A DNA stretch of 64,000 bases from Megalonaias nervosa (Eukaryota > Mollusca > Bivalvia > Unionida > Unionidae): contig JAECUM010004309.1 in the NCBI GenBank assembly GCA_016617855.1, forward strand, positions 1-64,000, in the 5' to 3' direction. A program made the position numbers and the translations under genes. Within the stretch, counting starts at the first letter, position 1, and the number at the start of each line of letters is the position of its first letter. Of the stretch, positions 34,561 to 45,059 are shown one piece after another. The notes under the pieces are model-generated. The model was not told the origin of the DNA, did not search any database, and saw only the letters and a list, made by a program, of their open reading frames with translations.

Positions 34561-35772
34561 TCATAATAAATTCAGTATCAATATCAAAGTCGCGATTATT
34601 TTTTTTGTTGTCACATTGCTTATAACCAAATAGTTTTTTCTTATTACGCCAACAACAACTTCGTTGTCGTCGCTAGCAGTTTGATTATTATTTTCTGTAA
34701 AATTCATCATAACCCTGTGTAGTTGAGATATTCTTCTGACTCGAGATACTGCGAGATAAACTAAATTTGACCACTCGATTCTATGATCGACAATCCAGAT
34801 ATTTGTATCAGTAATAGTTAGTCCTTGTGACGAATGAATCGTTATAGCGTATCCTAATTTCCATGGAGTTTTATCCATGATCAACGCGCTCTCAACAACA
34901 TCAACATCAACCAAAACAATATCATTCAATACAAGATTTTGTTTTTCATTTGTTCCTGGAATTTCAACTTCAATATTTTGTCGTCGAGTATCCGCTGGGC
35001 GATAACACAATGGTACAGGTAGATTTGAAAATTTTTCTTTATGTAACAGAAATAATTTCTGTTGCAATTCATCACGAACTATTTTTCTACTCGCAACTAT
35101 TAAATCATTTGGTCTCCATAAATTCCAAAAATCGTTCACAGGAGTTTCTGGAATTATTTCACGCATCATCTCACATTGTATTCTATCTGGCTGTAGTCTG
35201 ATTAATCTTTTAAATTCTTTCAGAGGTTCATCAATAGCTCTATGATCATCGGTTATCTCCTCATAATAATCCACAAACGTTTTTAATCACTCGTGCGGAG
35301 ACTGCCCAATAAAAGGTGGTGGTTGACCATGATCGCCTCACATAATCACAGCAGTATTTTTTGTCAGTAACCAATCAAGAAATATTTTAAATGTTTCTAA
35401 CGATACGGTACAAATTTCATCCCAGATGATAATCCGGGGTATATATTTCTCACCCATTCGTTCAGGTGTCCACGTATCCCCGCACCATCTGAAGAAACCA
35501 TGGTAAGTTTGAGATTTTACTCCTCGTTCGTTTATTTCTCTGGCTAGTCTATGTGTAGGTGTCAGAACAATCATATCAACGGAGTTCTTCAAACCCGTAA
35601 CATCGTTACGGCGAAATAATTCAATGGCACGTGTTGTTTTTCCAGAATCTCCAGGCCCATTGAGATAAACGGTTTTATGTCTGGTCACAGGAGCAAACAC
35701 AGATGGTGCTGTCGATGTTAATATTTGATTTATGATTGCTGTAATATATTTCCCTGATTTCAACGTCTGCAT
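34561..35772 (-). pseudogene. SF1 (Pif1/RecD-like) helicase domain, probably C-terminal part of the polymerase fusion
   Basis: About 400 residues. Motif I is GPGDSGKTT (~35,650), motif II is IIWDE (~35,430), motif III is GDHGQPPP, a late motif is TIHSSQGLT and motif VI is YLAVSRVRRI. Two in-frame TGA codons, at 35,338-35,340 and 35,287-35,289, fall where relatives (from memory) have Cys (before GDxGQPPP) and Trp. Upstream the frame meets the polymerase after a shift near 35,790, with no spacer or new promoter. One polymerase-helicase polypeptide is therefore the best reading. Confidence 0.85.
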
Positions 35773-35797
35773 ATTCTGAATAGTCGAGTATATTTTC

Positions 35798-37868
35798 TTA
35801 TTTTATTCTCCATGATCCCCATTCACCATTACCGAGTAGCGGTTTTAGCAAATCTAAATACGCTTTATTTATATAAAATGAATCTGTGGCAACTCTAACC
35901 GCGTAACGAGGAAATCTATTTATCATCGATAATAAATTTATGGAAACGTACGCGAGCATAGAAGATCTTAAATGAGTAAATTGCGGTGACTCACCATCAA
36001 CATGGCTCACGATTGTATCTAATTTAGACCCGTCTGATAAATAAGCTTTACTCCGACTCATAAATGTATTTTTTTCCGTTGCATCAGCAATTATAAAATC
36101 GAGCTCAGCATCATCCATAATTAATCTTGTACACATTCGTTTATGATCATATGATCCTCCTTGAGTAAACTTACCGATTATTTTCCTACCAAGATCTTTT
36201 GCAACTTTATTTTCATAATCAATCATGTCAGGATTTTCATCATCTGACTCTGTCAGGGGTTGTGGTAACCAAACTTGTTTCTGCGGATGATATGATATAA
36301 TAGCTTCGTTTACGCTCAACGACACTAAAATTCCAGTATCAAGCATATATCGTAATAGTACTATTGGAGCCCAATATGTTTCTGAGAAATGTCTTCCAAA
36401 CCAAACATAAATAATCGGATGCAGATTTTTTGCAAACTCGAATGACTCTATACAAGCAAATCCAGTTAAATCAAAATCAGGTAAGAGTCCGTTTATCGCA
36501 ACTCTTGTCATTTCATGTGTGGGATGTCCGAATCTTTTAAAATATTCAGAACAGTCTCCGTATTCAAGAAAACTTCCAGGATAACACGCTACCATATCAA
36601 CCGATATAATATCGTTATAATCGTATTTAGTATTCCACAATCCGCCGTGTCCGCATTCGATACAACTGTGCTGGATGTCTTCAAGAAATTCTAATCGTGT
36701 CGGTTTCCATGAATTTTTCTCTTGAGCAAAGTGAGCAGCAACCGATGGAACTGTAAAACAATTATTCAATAATCGTTCAACTTCGACGCTATCAGAATTA
36801 TATTTCAATGCAAGATTCTTCATTTTTTCATGAAGAGATTCTGCACGATAAATTTCTCCGTTAGGCCTTACAAACTGATCGTAATACGAATCTGAACTCT
36901 GAAATAACCAAACAGATACAGGGTCACTCTTACTAATATCATTGATAGCGTCGAATATATAATCGCTATAAAATTTAACTGTTCTATCCCGTGGAAATAT
37001 TGTTACAGAATTAGTCCATGCATGTGCATTATGATCAATGATTGTTATAGGGGTTCCATTTTTTTTATATATTTCGGTTTGTACAAAATTTCTCCGGTTA
37101 GTGTTTTTACTGTTATTGGAAATCTTAATTTCTTTTCTAGCTTAGCAACGTCACCGATAGATGATCCGGTATCTTTAACTGTTTCTGCCCACGCATTTAT
37201 TTTTTTTACGTCTTAGATCAGTTAAACCGTTTGCGCGTATTGCTTTTGAGAAATGTTCCATAACTCGCTCAGCTACGCAGTTTAGTCCCCTTGACAAAGT
37301 CGACAGTGACGGAGTCACCGTTGAGGAAAATTTCATTGGTTTGAGATTATTAACGCTAGGTTTATCATTTAGCGGATATATCGCATAAATAACTGCAGTT
37401 ACAGGATACCCTCGTTCATAAAACGGTTTATCAATACCAGTCAATATTCCTGGTTTTGATTGTTTATTTAACGTAACAGTATTATTTCCAGCATGAAGTC
37501 GTACAGGGTCACGTTTATCACGGATAATCCAAGTGTAATCATCTGTCCGCACAATAAATTTTACTAAAATAATATATTGCTGATTGTCAAGATAGTTAAT
37601 ATTTCTACCTCGTTCGTCACGCATTCTAGCATCGACAACACCTCTGGTGTCGTTCATGAGCCTGAACGTCGAACAAGTATGAACCGCACCATCGTTGCGA
37701 AATTCTTTTTTTGGCTTCACGGATACGATCGATTATATCTCTATTTATCGAAGCCAGACCTTGCATCGAAAAATTAAATTTAGATTTTGGTAGTTTGTCA
37801 AGATCAAATCTTGCTCCCGCCGAGACGGCGGAAGGTTCAATTGCGGATAATCTCTCAAATTCCTCCAT
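35798..37868 (-). pseudogene. Family B DNA polymerase domain (N-terminal part of polymerase-helicase)
   Basis: About 690 residues starting MEEFERLSAIEPS. Palm motif A is DMVACYPG (~36,590), a motif B-like GKFTQGGSYD lies near 36,170, and motif C is ATDSFYI (~35,885). I do not find the DFE exonuclease I motif of standard Polinton polymerases, so proofreading may be absent or very divergent. Frameshifts lie in the A7 run at 37,706-37,712 and the A8 run at 37,200-37,207. The region between 37,175 and 36,823 is open in the final frame. It is a different lineage from the polymerase fossil at 1.6-4.5 kb and the polymerase at 57.9 kb. Confidence 0.82.
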
Positions 37869-37918
37869 ACTATATTTAAAGCAAATATATGTTTAATTAA
37901 ACTTTAATTATATATATA
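37869..37918. promoter_or_regulatory. Divergent promoter region between polymerase and zinc protein
   Basis: Only 50 bases separate the two divergent start codons. TATA-like sequences occur in both directions (TATTTAAAG read across 37,870, TATATATAATG before 37,919). The space is too short for a conventional promoter with a long 5' UTR. Confidence 0.4.
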
Positions 37919-38209
37919 ATGATACAAACAAACAACCGATGTCAATGGCTCATGATAGGATTTTCTCTGCCTTGTAATAAATCATGCGTAAATGAATTTT
38001 GTGGTCAACATATGCAAAGCTTTCGCAGAGGTAGTCTAGGACCGAAACTGTGTTTACGATGCGGGGTTGGGGTCAGAGGAGAAACACGGTTATGTGTACA
38101 GTGTGGTGGTAAAAGATACAGAGAGCTGAAACGATATTATGATAAGAAGTCGTCAGGTGAATCTCCCATAAAAGCCGCTGAAGACTATCTTGTCAGATTT
38201 TTAAAATAA
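37919..38209 (+). CDS. Small cysteine-rich zinc-binding protein, 96 aa
   Basis: Intact. Ten cysteines and a histidine are arranged as C...C-x3-C...C-x2-H, then C-x2-C-G and C-x2-C-G-G. This suggests two or more zinc sites, with a basic middle and a helical C-terminus. It is probably a nucleic-acid-binding accessory or regulatory protein of the element. I do not recognise a named family. Confidence 0.7.
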   Translation: MIQTNNRCQWLMIGFSLPCNKSCVNEFCGQHMQSFRRGSLGPKLCLRCGVGVRGETRLCVQCGGKRYRELKRYYDKKSSGESPIKAAEDYLVRFLK

Positions 38210-38237
38210 TCATTTAGACAAATAATATTATATGTAA

Positions 38238-38739
38238 ATGGAGCAAAATAAATTTATGAAACATCCCATCATTAAAAATTGTGAAGCATCTCGTGATGGT
38301 GTCAACAGAAATTACAGATTGAAAAAAACAGTCGGTAGTGTTGATAATGCTGGTTATTTTAGATTTACTGTTGGAAAAAAAAAGATATCATTCACATAGG
38401 TTTGTATTTGAATATTTTCATGGGGTCATCGAAGACGGACTTGTAATTGATCACGTAAATTCAAACCCGAAAGATAATGATTTATCTAACCTCCGGGTTG
38501 TTACACCAAGTCAGAATTCTGCACTTGGAAATACTGGGAGATGTAAAATGTTTGAAAAGAGAACTGTTAAATCTGTAAATACAGAGACTGGTGAAGAGAG
38601 AAGTTTTAATTCTATGAATGCGGCTGGAAAATATTTTGGTATTAATCCAAATTTAGTACAACGTGTCGCAAATAATATTACCGAATCAGCATTTTCGAAA
38701 AAATTAAAACAAAAGATTACATTCCAGTATACACACTGA
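38238..38739 (+). pseudogene. HNH homing-type endonuclease with NUMOD1-like domain
   Basis: About 166 residues. The N-terminal part MEQNKFMKHPIIKN...GYFRF ends in the A9 run at 38,375-38,383. After a one-base shift it continues HRFVFEYFHG, then VIDHVNSNPKDNDLSNL (HNH catalytic core). A C-terminal NUMOD1-like part follows (FNSMNAAGKYFGI). Free-standing nucleases of this kind cut DNA and spread by homing. The two relics at 0.74 and 1.35 kb are its relatives. Confidence 0.8.
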
Positions 38740-39270
38740 AGCGAGATAACTCCGTCATCGCTGATAGAATAATCAAGCAGTTGTCTCCCTTTTTGTTATT
38801 GCGTATACATGACACGTTTATATTCAGTGATATACATCTAATCTCTCAAACACTGAAGTCTGCAAAATCTGAATATTTCATATAATCAAACAAAAATCTG
38901 AATTATTGACGTTGTCAATATGATATTGAAATCACGGAAGAAAATCACAACGAACCGCGCTATAGTGGATTTTACACAAACCGTGTGTGCGGTAGTCATT
39001 ATCGATTTTTTTAATTTTTTTTTGTTTAGGAAAGAACTGGAATATATCGATCCAATGCATTTTACTAACACAGTTCTGGCTAGCTTGATAATACAGTATT
39101 TTTTAATCAGGGCAGAAATGACTGAAATGTGTAAGATTGCAGATTTTGTGATTTATTTTTACATTTTATTCAGAATCTGATAGTATAATACTGATCATCC
39201 TTGACATAATCAAGGTGACAGAGTCAATGCTAAGATAGCTATTTATTTATTTTTGAAACGTATATTTGTA
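38740..39270. other. Element interior, no assigned gene
   Basis: One 86-codon plus frame (38,920-39,180) overlaps a minus frame of 61 codons. Neither has a motif, and base use is like non-coding DNA. Confidence 0.5.
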
Positions 39271-39700
39271 AGTGGAACTCATGGTGCATTGGTAGCACGT
39301 CTGACTCTCGTACTCGAGGTCTTGAGTTCGAACCCCATGACTGACACATGTCGGTGGTTTGTGGCCCTGGGATGCCACTTATTTTAAGAACTGGGGGCGC
39401 AAGCACAAGCGTCATGTAACCCTCACCAACGTCAAACAACGTGGCGAGTGCAGTTTTGCACTTACCCCGGGGTTTGATTTGGGGGGGGGGGGTACTATGC
39501 GCTTGCGTCCCTAAAATAAACAGCAGGATGATGTGAACTCGTAACCACTGAAGGTTACACACATAGGGGCATTCAGAAAGAATGTCCGCCGGACCAAAAA
39601 GTCTCAATAAGGTGCCTGTGGACAGGTCTTAACCGATGAAAGAGTGCCTGTGGCTTGATGCCCCCAACAAGGACTCTTAGGATCTTATTGGTAAAGGCTT
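39271..39700 (+). mobile_element. tRNA-derived SINE inserted in the element
   Basis: At 39,279-39,336 the sequence has an RNA polymerase III A-box-like TGGTGCATTGGTAGCACG and, about 35 bases later, a B box GAGTTCGAACCCC. Together they resemble the 5' part of a tRNA with a poor acceptor stem. A tRNA-unrelated body with a G11-12 run follows. GC content is clearly higher than in the surrounding AT-rich DNA. The 3' end is approximate. Confidence 0.65.
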
Positions 39701-39754
39701 TACCAGCAGAAGTGACCCAGTGGAATGGTAGACTGACCGTCATAGCTGCTGTTT

Positions 39755-40060
39755 ATTTTTATTCAAAAATATATTTTTATATTTATCTGATTCAAAAATA
39801 TTTTTACATTTATCTGATTCAGAATATATATTTTTTCGTTCTGAAATATTTATTCAGAAATATTTTTATATTTTTCATTCAGAAATATTTATTATATATT
39901 CGTTCAGAAATATTTATTCTGAAATATTTATTCAGAAATATTTTTATTTTTATTCTGATTCAGAAATATATTTTTATTTTTATCTGATTCAGAAACTTTT
40001 TTACTTTTATTCTGATTCAGAAATATTTTTATTATAATAAAATTTTATTTTTTATGAAAT
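39755..40060. repeat. AT-rich reiterated TTCAGAAATATTT array
   Basis: About ten imperfect repeats of a (T)TCAGAAATATTTTTAT-type unit of 20-30 bases. The frames crossing it are low complexity. Together with the next feature it separates the two gene blocks of the element. Confidence 0.8.
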
Positions 40061-40520
40061 TCAGTCAGATTTTCTGAATTTGATGGGCAAGTTACCTAAA
40101 AAAATTGTGACTTTGATCAGATTTTCTGAATTTGATGGGTAAGTTACCTAACAAAATTGTGACTTTGATCAGATTTTCTAGCGTTGACGGGTAAGTTGCC
40201 TAACAACATTGTGATTTTGATCAGATTTTTTGAATTTGACGGGTAATATACCCGTCAACGTTGCGAATTCAGTCAGATTTTCTAAAATATTTTCATTTTT
40301 TTTCAGAAATAGTTTTATTATAATAAAATTTTATTTTTTATCAAATTCGGTCAGATTTTCTAAATTTGACGGGTAATTTACCCAACAACATTGTGACTTT
40401 GATCAGATTTTCTAGCGGTGACGGGTAAGTTACCCAACAATATTGTGATCTTGATCAGATTTTTTGAATTTGACGGGTAATATACCCATCAAAATCGTTG
40501 AATTTAGTCAGATTTTCTAA
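40060..40520. repeat. 52-bp iterons with palindromic GACGGGTA...TACCCGTC core
   Basis: Seven units in two blocks (4+3). Each has TTGA(C/T)GGGTAA, then TTACC, CAACA, TTGTGA, TTTGATCAGATTTTCT. At 40,238-40,256 the core is a palindrome with arms GACGGGTA/TACCCGTC. The two blocks are linked by a repeated TTATAATAAAATTTTATTTTTTAT. Position, AT-rich surroundings and iteration suggest a replication or transcription control region. Confidence 0.8.
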
Positions 40521-40567
40521 TTTTATTCAGAAATATATATTTTATTTAAACAAATATTTATTATATA

Positions 40568-41050
40568 ATGAATCATGAAAATATTAATGCTATTATTGCT
40601 GCTGTTGAGCAATTATAACACAGCGGTATAAAAAGATCTGATGAGCTTGACCCTGAAAAAATAATGAGTGATTTTTAATAATTACAATGTCGGAAGTCAG
40701 AAGGTAGATATACGCTGAACTCCGATTATAGATTCATAAAGTTGATCCAGCAGGCGATGTTACAATCGCTGGCAGCAATCACGGATACGCAAGTGAAATT
40801 ATTTGTTCCTCTTTCACGTTCAATCGAAAAAGTTAGGTCAGAATTATCTCACAAATTCGAAACGAAAAGAATGGTACACGCTAGTATAAAACAGCTGAGA
40901 AATATTATGTCGATGACGGAAGAGTTACTGGCTAATGATAAGTCAGAGTGTGACTCAAGCATCAATAGCACCGGTAGTGAAAGTGGCTATAGTGACAACG
41001 AAACTAATAGTGTCACCTGTAACGTTGTTACGGACGTTGTGCCAGGATAA
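40568..41050 (+). pseudogene. Hypothetical element protein, broken
   Basis: One frame runs from ATG 40,568 to TAA 41,050 (about 160 codons), interrupted by TAA at 40,616 and TAA TAA at 40,676-40,681. The later part (from about 40,742) is open for 102 codons. It is rich in Lys, Glu and Ser, with a likely helical middle (SIEKVRSELSHKF) and an acidic Ser-rich tail. It is the only plus-strand gene right of the iterons. Family not recognised. Confidence 0.5.
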
Positions 41051-41215
41051 TTCATTTCTGACCCCTTGACGTTGTCAAGGACTAAGTCAAGGATAAAATC
41101 GTAGGTAAAAAAAATAATTATTTGATATTTTTTTGCTTGATGTTTTCCGTAACTATGTTACGGTGATGACGCCGATGACGAAGTCATTGTGAGCGTGAGA
41201 TCTTGCGATGACGTT

Positions 41216-42646
41216 CTACGAACGCACATACAAATTTATATTTAACGACTCTGACCTCAGATCGATCAAGTGGCCAGACTGGTCAGTAAGTTTGAAATGT
41301 ATCCTCGATAAGAGTGGATTATGACATTTTAGATAAACAACATTGATTGGTTCTGATACAATCAAATAACCTGGGGGGACTTGAGGTGTAAATGAATACA
41401 GAATGTATCCCTGCTGGGCCTGATTGGATTTTTCAGCGTCAACTTGATAACTGCCGTCGATAACATCACATACTAGATTGACAGCGATTGTTGATGTGAT
41501 ATTAACGATACCCGGTGAGACACGACGACCATCGTTGTATGGATTATTACTGTATCGGAGAATACTTGCTGGTGGGGCTATTTTTCTCCATGATTCGAGG
41601 ATTCTGGGAAAGTAATTGTTGATAACATCAACAATTTTCTTTTTTAATCCGGTTATATCAAAATCCGATATTACAAATGTTTGAAGTTTATCTGCGGTTA
41701 TTTTGTAATAATCAAGAAATAATTTTACATCTCCATCTGATGGGTACTTTTCGTAAGTTGTAACATAATCTGTGATAATAATTTTGTTGATGAAATACAT
41801 ATCTGATCTAATCTGATTTAAATCTGTCATTGTTTCAATGATTTGTTGCTTTGTATCATCGCTGTAAAATTGTGATAATGATAAAAATATATTTTCTAAA
41901 TCAGTAATTTTACGATTATAATCAAAATTAATAGCTGCAGAAATATTTTTAATTGGTATATTATAAAAATATTCCTCAAAATGTTCTTTCCATCTCACAA
42001 ACTGAACAGGGTTTCTACTAAGTTTAGGATACTGCGTTCCATCAATATCTTGATTAAGCGGTGGTGGTTGTATTTCAACATGATCAGTAAAATAATCCAG
42101 AATTTTTGTGTATCTTCGTTCTGCTGTGGGAAATTCATCTCGGCGTGGTTCTGGTGGACCAGAATAAACCAGTGGAATATCTGGCCATCCTAATACTGAT
42201 CTGATTGAAGACTGATAAATGTCAACGGCGTAATCCGGTGATATTTCAATGGCCGAAGACAGTGTTGGCTCATGAACAGTAATGGCAATCTTTGATTCTT
42301 TTCCTGTGATGGATTTAATTCTGCGCTGAAATTCTTCATTGATCTGTTCTATTTGATAACTGCCCGTTGGAATACTAACTACTAAGTGCCAATCAGGAGT
42401 TCCATCGGGTTTGTTTTTATTTGCAAATACTAATTAATTATTCGGTTGTAGTCCACCAAACGATTTTGACCTATTATTTGGCCAACTATAATAAACTCGT
42501 AATTGCGCTAATGCTATCTCGGATGCTGGTATTGCAGCTGGAAAATTAATACTGAAATCAGGATTAGTTGAACTCGCTGATATCATTGTTGTTCTTACCG
42601 GAGCAGTATTAGTGACGATCTGTTGTAATAATTCCTGTGATGTCAT
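41216..42646 (-). pseudogene. Penton-like minor capsid protein
   Basis: One continuous frame of about 476 codons starting MTSQELLQQIVTN, with a single in-frame TAA at 42,434-42,436 (after LQPNN). It sits in the virion cluster next to the major capsid. The C-terminus (RIHFKLTDQSGHLIDLRSE) matches what I recall of Polinton penton (single jelly roll) C-termini. Expected role: pentameric vertex protein of the icosahedral virion. No frameshift was needed to read it. Confidence 0.75.
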
Positions 42647-42656
42647 TATTATACTA

Positions 42657-43124
42657 TTATTGTTTTAAATCCTGTTCAGGAATTTTTTCATCAAATACTT
42701 CATTGTAGATCTTTATTATAATACTAAATTCTTCATCGGATATTATTCCATCATTAAGCGACGAAGAAATCATCAATGATAATTTGGAAAATGCTACAGC
42801 TGCAGTATGTAATTTCATCGTGTACTCGTTCAATTTTTCATTCGGGCACGTATTTATCTTTTTCGCGATAATATTAAATATTCCAGCGATCGTTGTTGAC
42901 GATGAAACAATGGTTGTTACAACGATCGGCGCCGTCATCGTCAACGTTGATAATACTACGCCGGTTCCAGCAACAATCGCGGAAACCGAATAAACGATGA
43001 TATCAACGACAACCGCACGTCTACGATATTTCTTTATTTTTGCTGTATAATCATCAATGATGGTTTTTTATTTATTCTGCCATGTTATTACTTGATCGTA
43101 TCTGTATCGCTGAACGTCTATCAT
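42657..43124 (-). pseudogene. Small membrane protein of the element
   Basis: A frame of 155 codons starting MIDVQRYRYDQV, with a TAA at codon 19 (43,068-43,070). A basic stretch (KIKKYRRRA) is followed by a long hydrophobic region with two likely transmembrane segments (VVVDIIVYSVSAIVAGTGVV and the next ~30 residues), then a polar C-terminus. Probably a virion or host-membrane-associated protein. Translation could also restart downstream of the stop. Family not recognised. Confidence 0.6.
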
Positions 43125-43145
43125 TATACTGTATTAAGTCGTTGT

Positions 43146-44147
43146 CTAAGACAACGGAGGTGTTTCAGCTACAAATTCCAGACACCACCAATAAGACGCC
43201 GGGGTTAATTTTTTATCTGATTGTTCCAGTATAAATTCTTCTTCGGTATCTTTATTTAACACTACAGACACGGTTACAGAAAAATTATCGGTTGAATGAC
43301 GCCATGGAAATGTAGTAAATATCCTGAATTTTGCAGAACTAAATACGGACAGCCTGTAAACACCAGTAATCGTCGCGGTATGTTTGATAGTGTTATTTTG
43401 CGGTGTCAACGTTGATGATCCTGATGATACCGTGTATACTATATTGTTAATTTGTTTGTGTGGAATTTTAATCAGATTGGTTTTTTGAACGATATTAGGA
43501 ATTCCACTGACAATATCATTGAGTTTCATGTTAACTTCGGCGAGTTTAACATCAACGGTTGGTGGTTTTCCAAAAAATTCTTCAATGGTTTTGTTTAAGT
43601 TCCTACGAAAATTCAGAAACGTTTGTATGTGATTATAAAATTCAGTTCTAAATGCGGTCATTCCATCATTGATCGTCGACAACGAAGTTTTCATCGGAAT
43701 ATTTTTATCATCCACATATTTCTTTGTTGCGGCATCTTCATCACCTGCTGGTTCTCTTAAAGCAACGATTTTATTTCCATTCATGTTAAGTTTACCTGTC
43801 ATTGTATCACCGGCGGATTTTAAACGATCAGCGACACTTTTTTTAATTTCATCTCTGATAGTTGCGATTGATACATTTGAGTCTCTGATTTTACAACCGT
43901 CAGTAAATACTGGAATATTGTCCGTGGTAGCACCAAGAACTCTACGAATGATATCGATCCACTTGATATTACTCGTCTTTAAAACACCGAATTTATCCTG
44001 AAAAATAACAACTTCATGTCGGTCAACTCCAGACAAATTCATAATATCAGCAAGATCGTCTTTGGTGGCGTATTTTGATAAATCGATATCTTTTTTCTTC
44101 TTGCCGGTGAGAGCACTAGTAGAAGATCTTCCATAAATATCAACCAT
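43146..44147 (-). CDS. Fibre-like protein, 333 aa
   Basis: Intact. The N-terminus has basic KKKKDIDLSKY; the middle contains SAGDTMTGKLNMNGNKI then ATKKYVDDK. This is the repeat and shaft-to-tip signature of phage tail-fibre and other trimeric fibre proteins. It is followed by a coiled-coil-prone stretch and a beta-rich C-terminal half that would be the head. By position between protease and membrane/penton genes it is a good candidate for the receptor-binding spike on the penton. Confidence 0.72.
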   Translation of the reverse strand: MVDIYGRSSTSALTGKKKKDIDLSKYATKDDLADIMNLSGVDRHEVVIFQDKFGVLKTSNIKWIDIIRRVLGATTDNIPVFTDGCKIRDSNVSIATIRDEIKKSVADRLKSAGDTMTGKLNMNGNKIVALREPAGDEDAATKKYVDDKNIPMKTSLSTINDGMTAFRTEFYNHIQTFLNFRRNLNKTIEEFFGKPPTVDVKLAEVNMKLNDIVSGIPNIVQKTNLIKIPHKQINNIVYTVSSGSSTLTPQNNTIKHTATITGVYRLSVFSSAKFRIFTTFPWRHSTDNFSVTVSVVLNKDTEEEFILEQSDKKLTPASYWWCLEFVAETPPLS

Positions 44148-44161
44148 TATTTGATTAGCGA

Positions 44162-44566
44162 TTATTTAAAATAAGAACTCGTATACTCGTGTACAGCCTT
44201 ATGAGGTGGTTTCGTTGATCTTGATACAGCATCAAGTACTGCTATTGCTTCATGGCCACATATCGGCGGGTCGGTTATTTTTTGTGTTGGTAGAGTTGAA
44301 TACCAGATTGGAATACTTTGAAGTCTGTCGACGTATTTTAAAAATTCTTTTGGTGGCGCCAACCCATACGAATCAAAATAAATAATTCCACGTGGATCAA
44401 TCGTGTACGCAACCCAGTGAGTGCCACGACCAGAGCTTTTATCGAGATTAATAATAACTGTTTCAATCAGATTTGGATTTTTTGGTAATTGATCACGCAT
44501 AAAAACACCTCTGAAATTCTTTATATTTAATCGCGCAGCAGCATCGAATAAATCAAAGTTAGACAT
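44162..44566 (-). CDS. Adenain-like cysteine protease (maturation protease)
   Basis: Intact, 134 residues. Catalytic residues are in adenovirus-protease order: His in GTHWVAY (about residue 50), Asp in YFDSYG, Gln in the QKITDPP stretch and Cys in PICGHEA. It belongs to the C5/ULP-like family and is shorter than adenovirus protease (~200) but normal for Polintons. It would cleave core and minor capsid precursors after assembly. It lies 8 bases from the basic protein gene upstream and 14 from the fibre gene downstream. Confidence 0.9.
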   Translation of the reverse strand: MSNFDLFDAAARLNIKNFRGVFMRDQLPKNPNLIETVIINLDKSSGRGTHWVAYTIDPRGIIYFDSYGLAPPKEFLKYVDRLQSIPIWYSTLPTQKITDPPICGHEAIAVLDAVSRSTKPPHKAVHEYTSSYFK

Positions 44567-44574
44567 CGGGAAAA

Positions 44575-45036
44575 TCAGCGAGTCGCTGAAATTCTTAATC
44601 CTTTTCCGTATCGAGACCCTGGAAGTCTCAGACCGTGACCTGTTCGGGATCGTCTTCTTTTTTTAAATCCTTTCCCTGTTGCTTTCTTCAGCACCATTCC
44701 AGCAGCTGTCCCAACTGCACCTAACGCAGCAGCTTTTGCAACAGCTAGAGCGGCTGCGGCTATTGATGCTGGAATAGCTGCGAGAAGTGGAAATATTCCT
44801 CTGGTTTTAATAGTATCCTTGATTGCACCCACGGAAAGATTTAATCGTATTCCTTTATTGGCGTGTTTAGCTTCGTTGAATCTCTTAAACTGACGTTTGG
44901 TCAACGATAATTTATTTGCACCGCTCATTTGTTCTTGTTTTATTGATATTTTTGTTCCGCATCGTGATGCTAACGGTGATTGTAATCGTTTAATCTGACC
45001 CGGGGTCAGAATGACACTGACATGATGATATGACAT
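44575..45036 (-). CDS. Basic core/minor virion protein (adenovirus pX-like)
   Basis: Intact, 153 residues. The N-terminal part is Lys/Gln/Arg-rich and contains KLSLTKRQFKRF. A hydrophobic Ala-rich segment (SIAAAALAVAKAAALGAVG) follows, then a very basic Gly-rich tail (KGFKKRRRSRTGHGLRL). This layout matches small DNA-condensing or membrane-active virion proteins of adenovirus-like elements. It is likely a substrate of the neighbouring protease, but I see no perfect cleavage consensus. Confidence 0.65.
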   Translation of the reverse strand: MSYHHVSVILTPGQIKRLQSPLASRCGTKISIKQEQMSGANKLSLTKRQFKRFNEAKHANKGIRLNLSVGAIKDTIKTRGIFPLLAAIPASIAAAALAVAKAAALGAVGTAAGMVLKKATGKGFKKRRRSRTGHGLRLPGSRYGKGLRISATR

Positions 45037-45059
45037 TTATAATTTTATTCATGATCTAA

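Noticed and set aside
37700..37715. Programmed -1 frameshift at AAAAAAA in the polymerase
   Set aside because: Other shifts in the element sit on similar A runs in unrelated genes, so error or decay is simpler; no downstream pseudoknot was recognised.
39279..39350. tRNA gene
   Set aside because: A and B boxes are present, but the acceptor and anticodon stems do not pair well and a SINE-like body follows.
39655..39987. 110-codon Phe/Ile/Tyr-rich frame
   Set aside because: Produced by the TTCAGAAATATTT array; low complexity.
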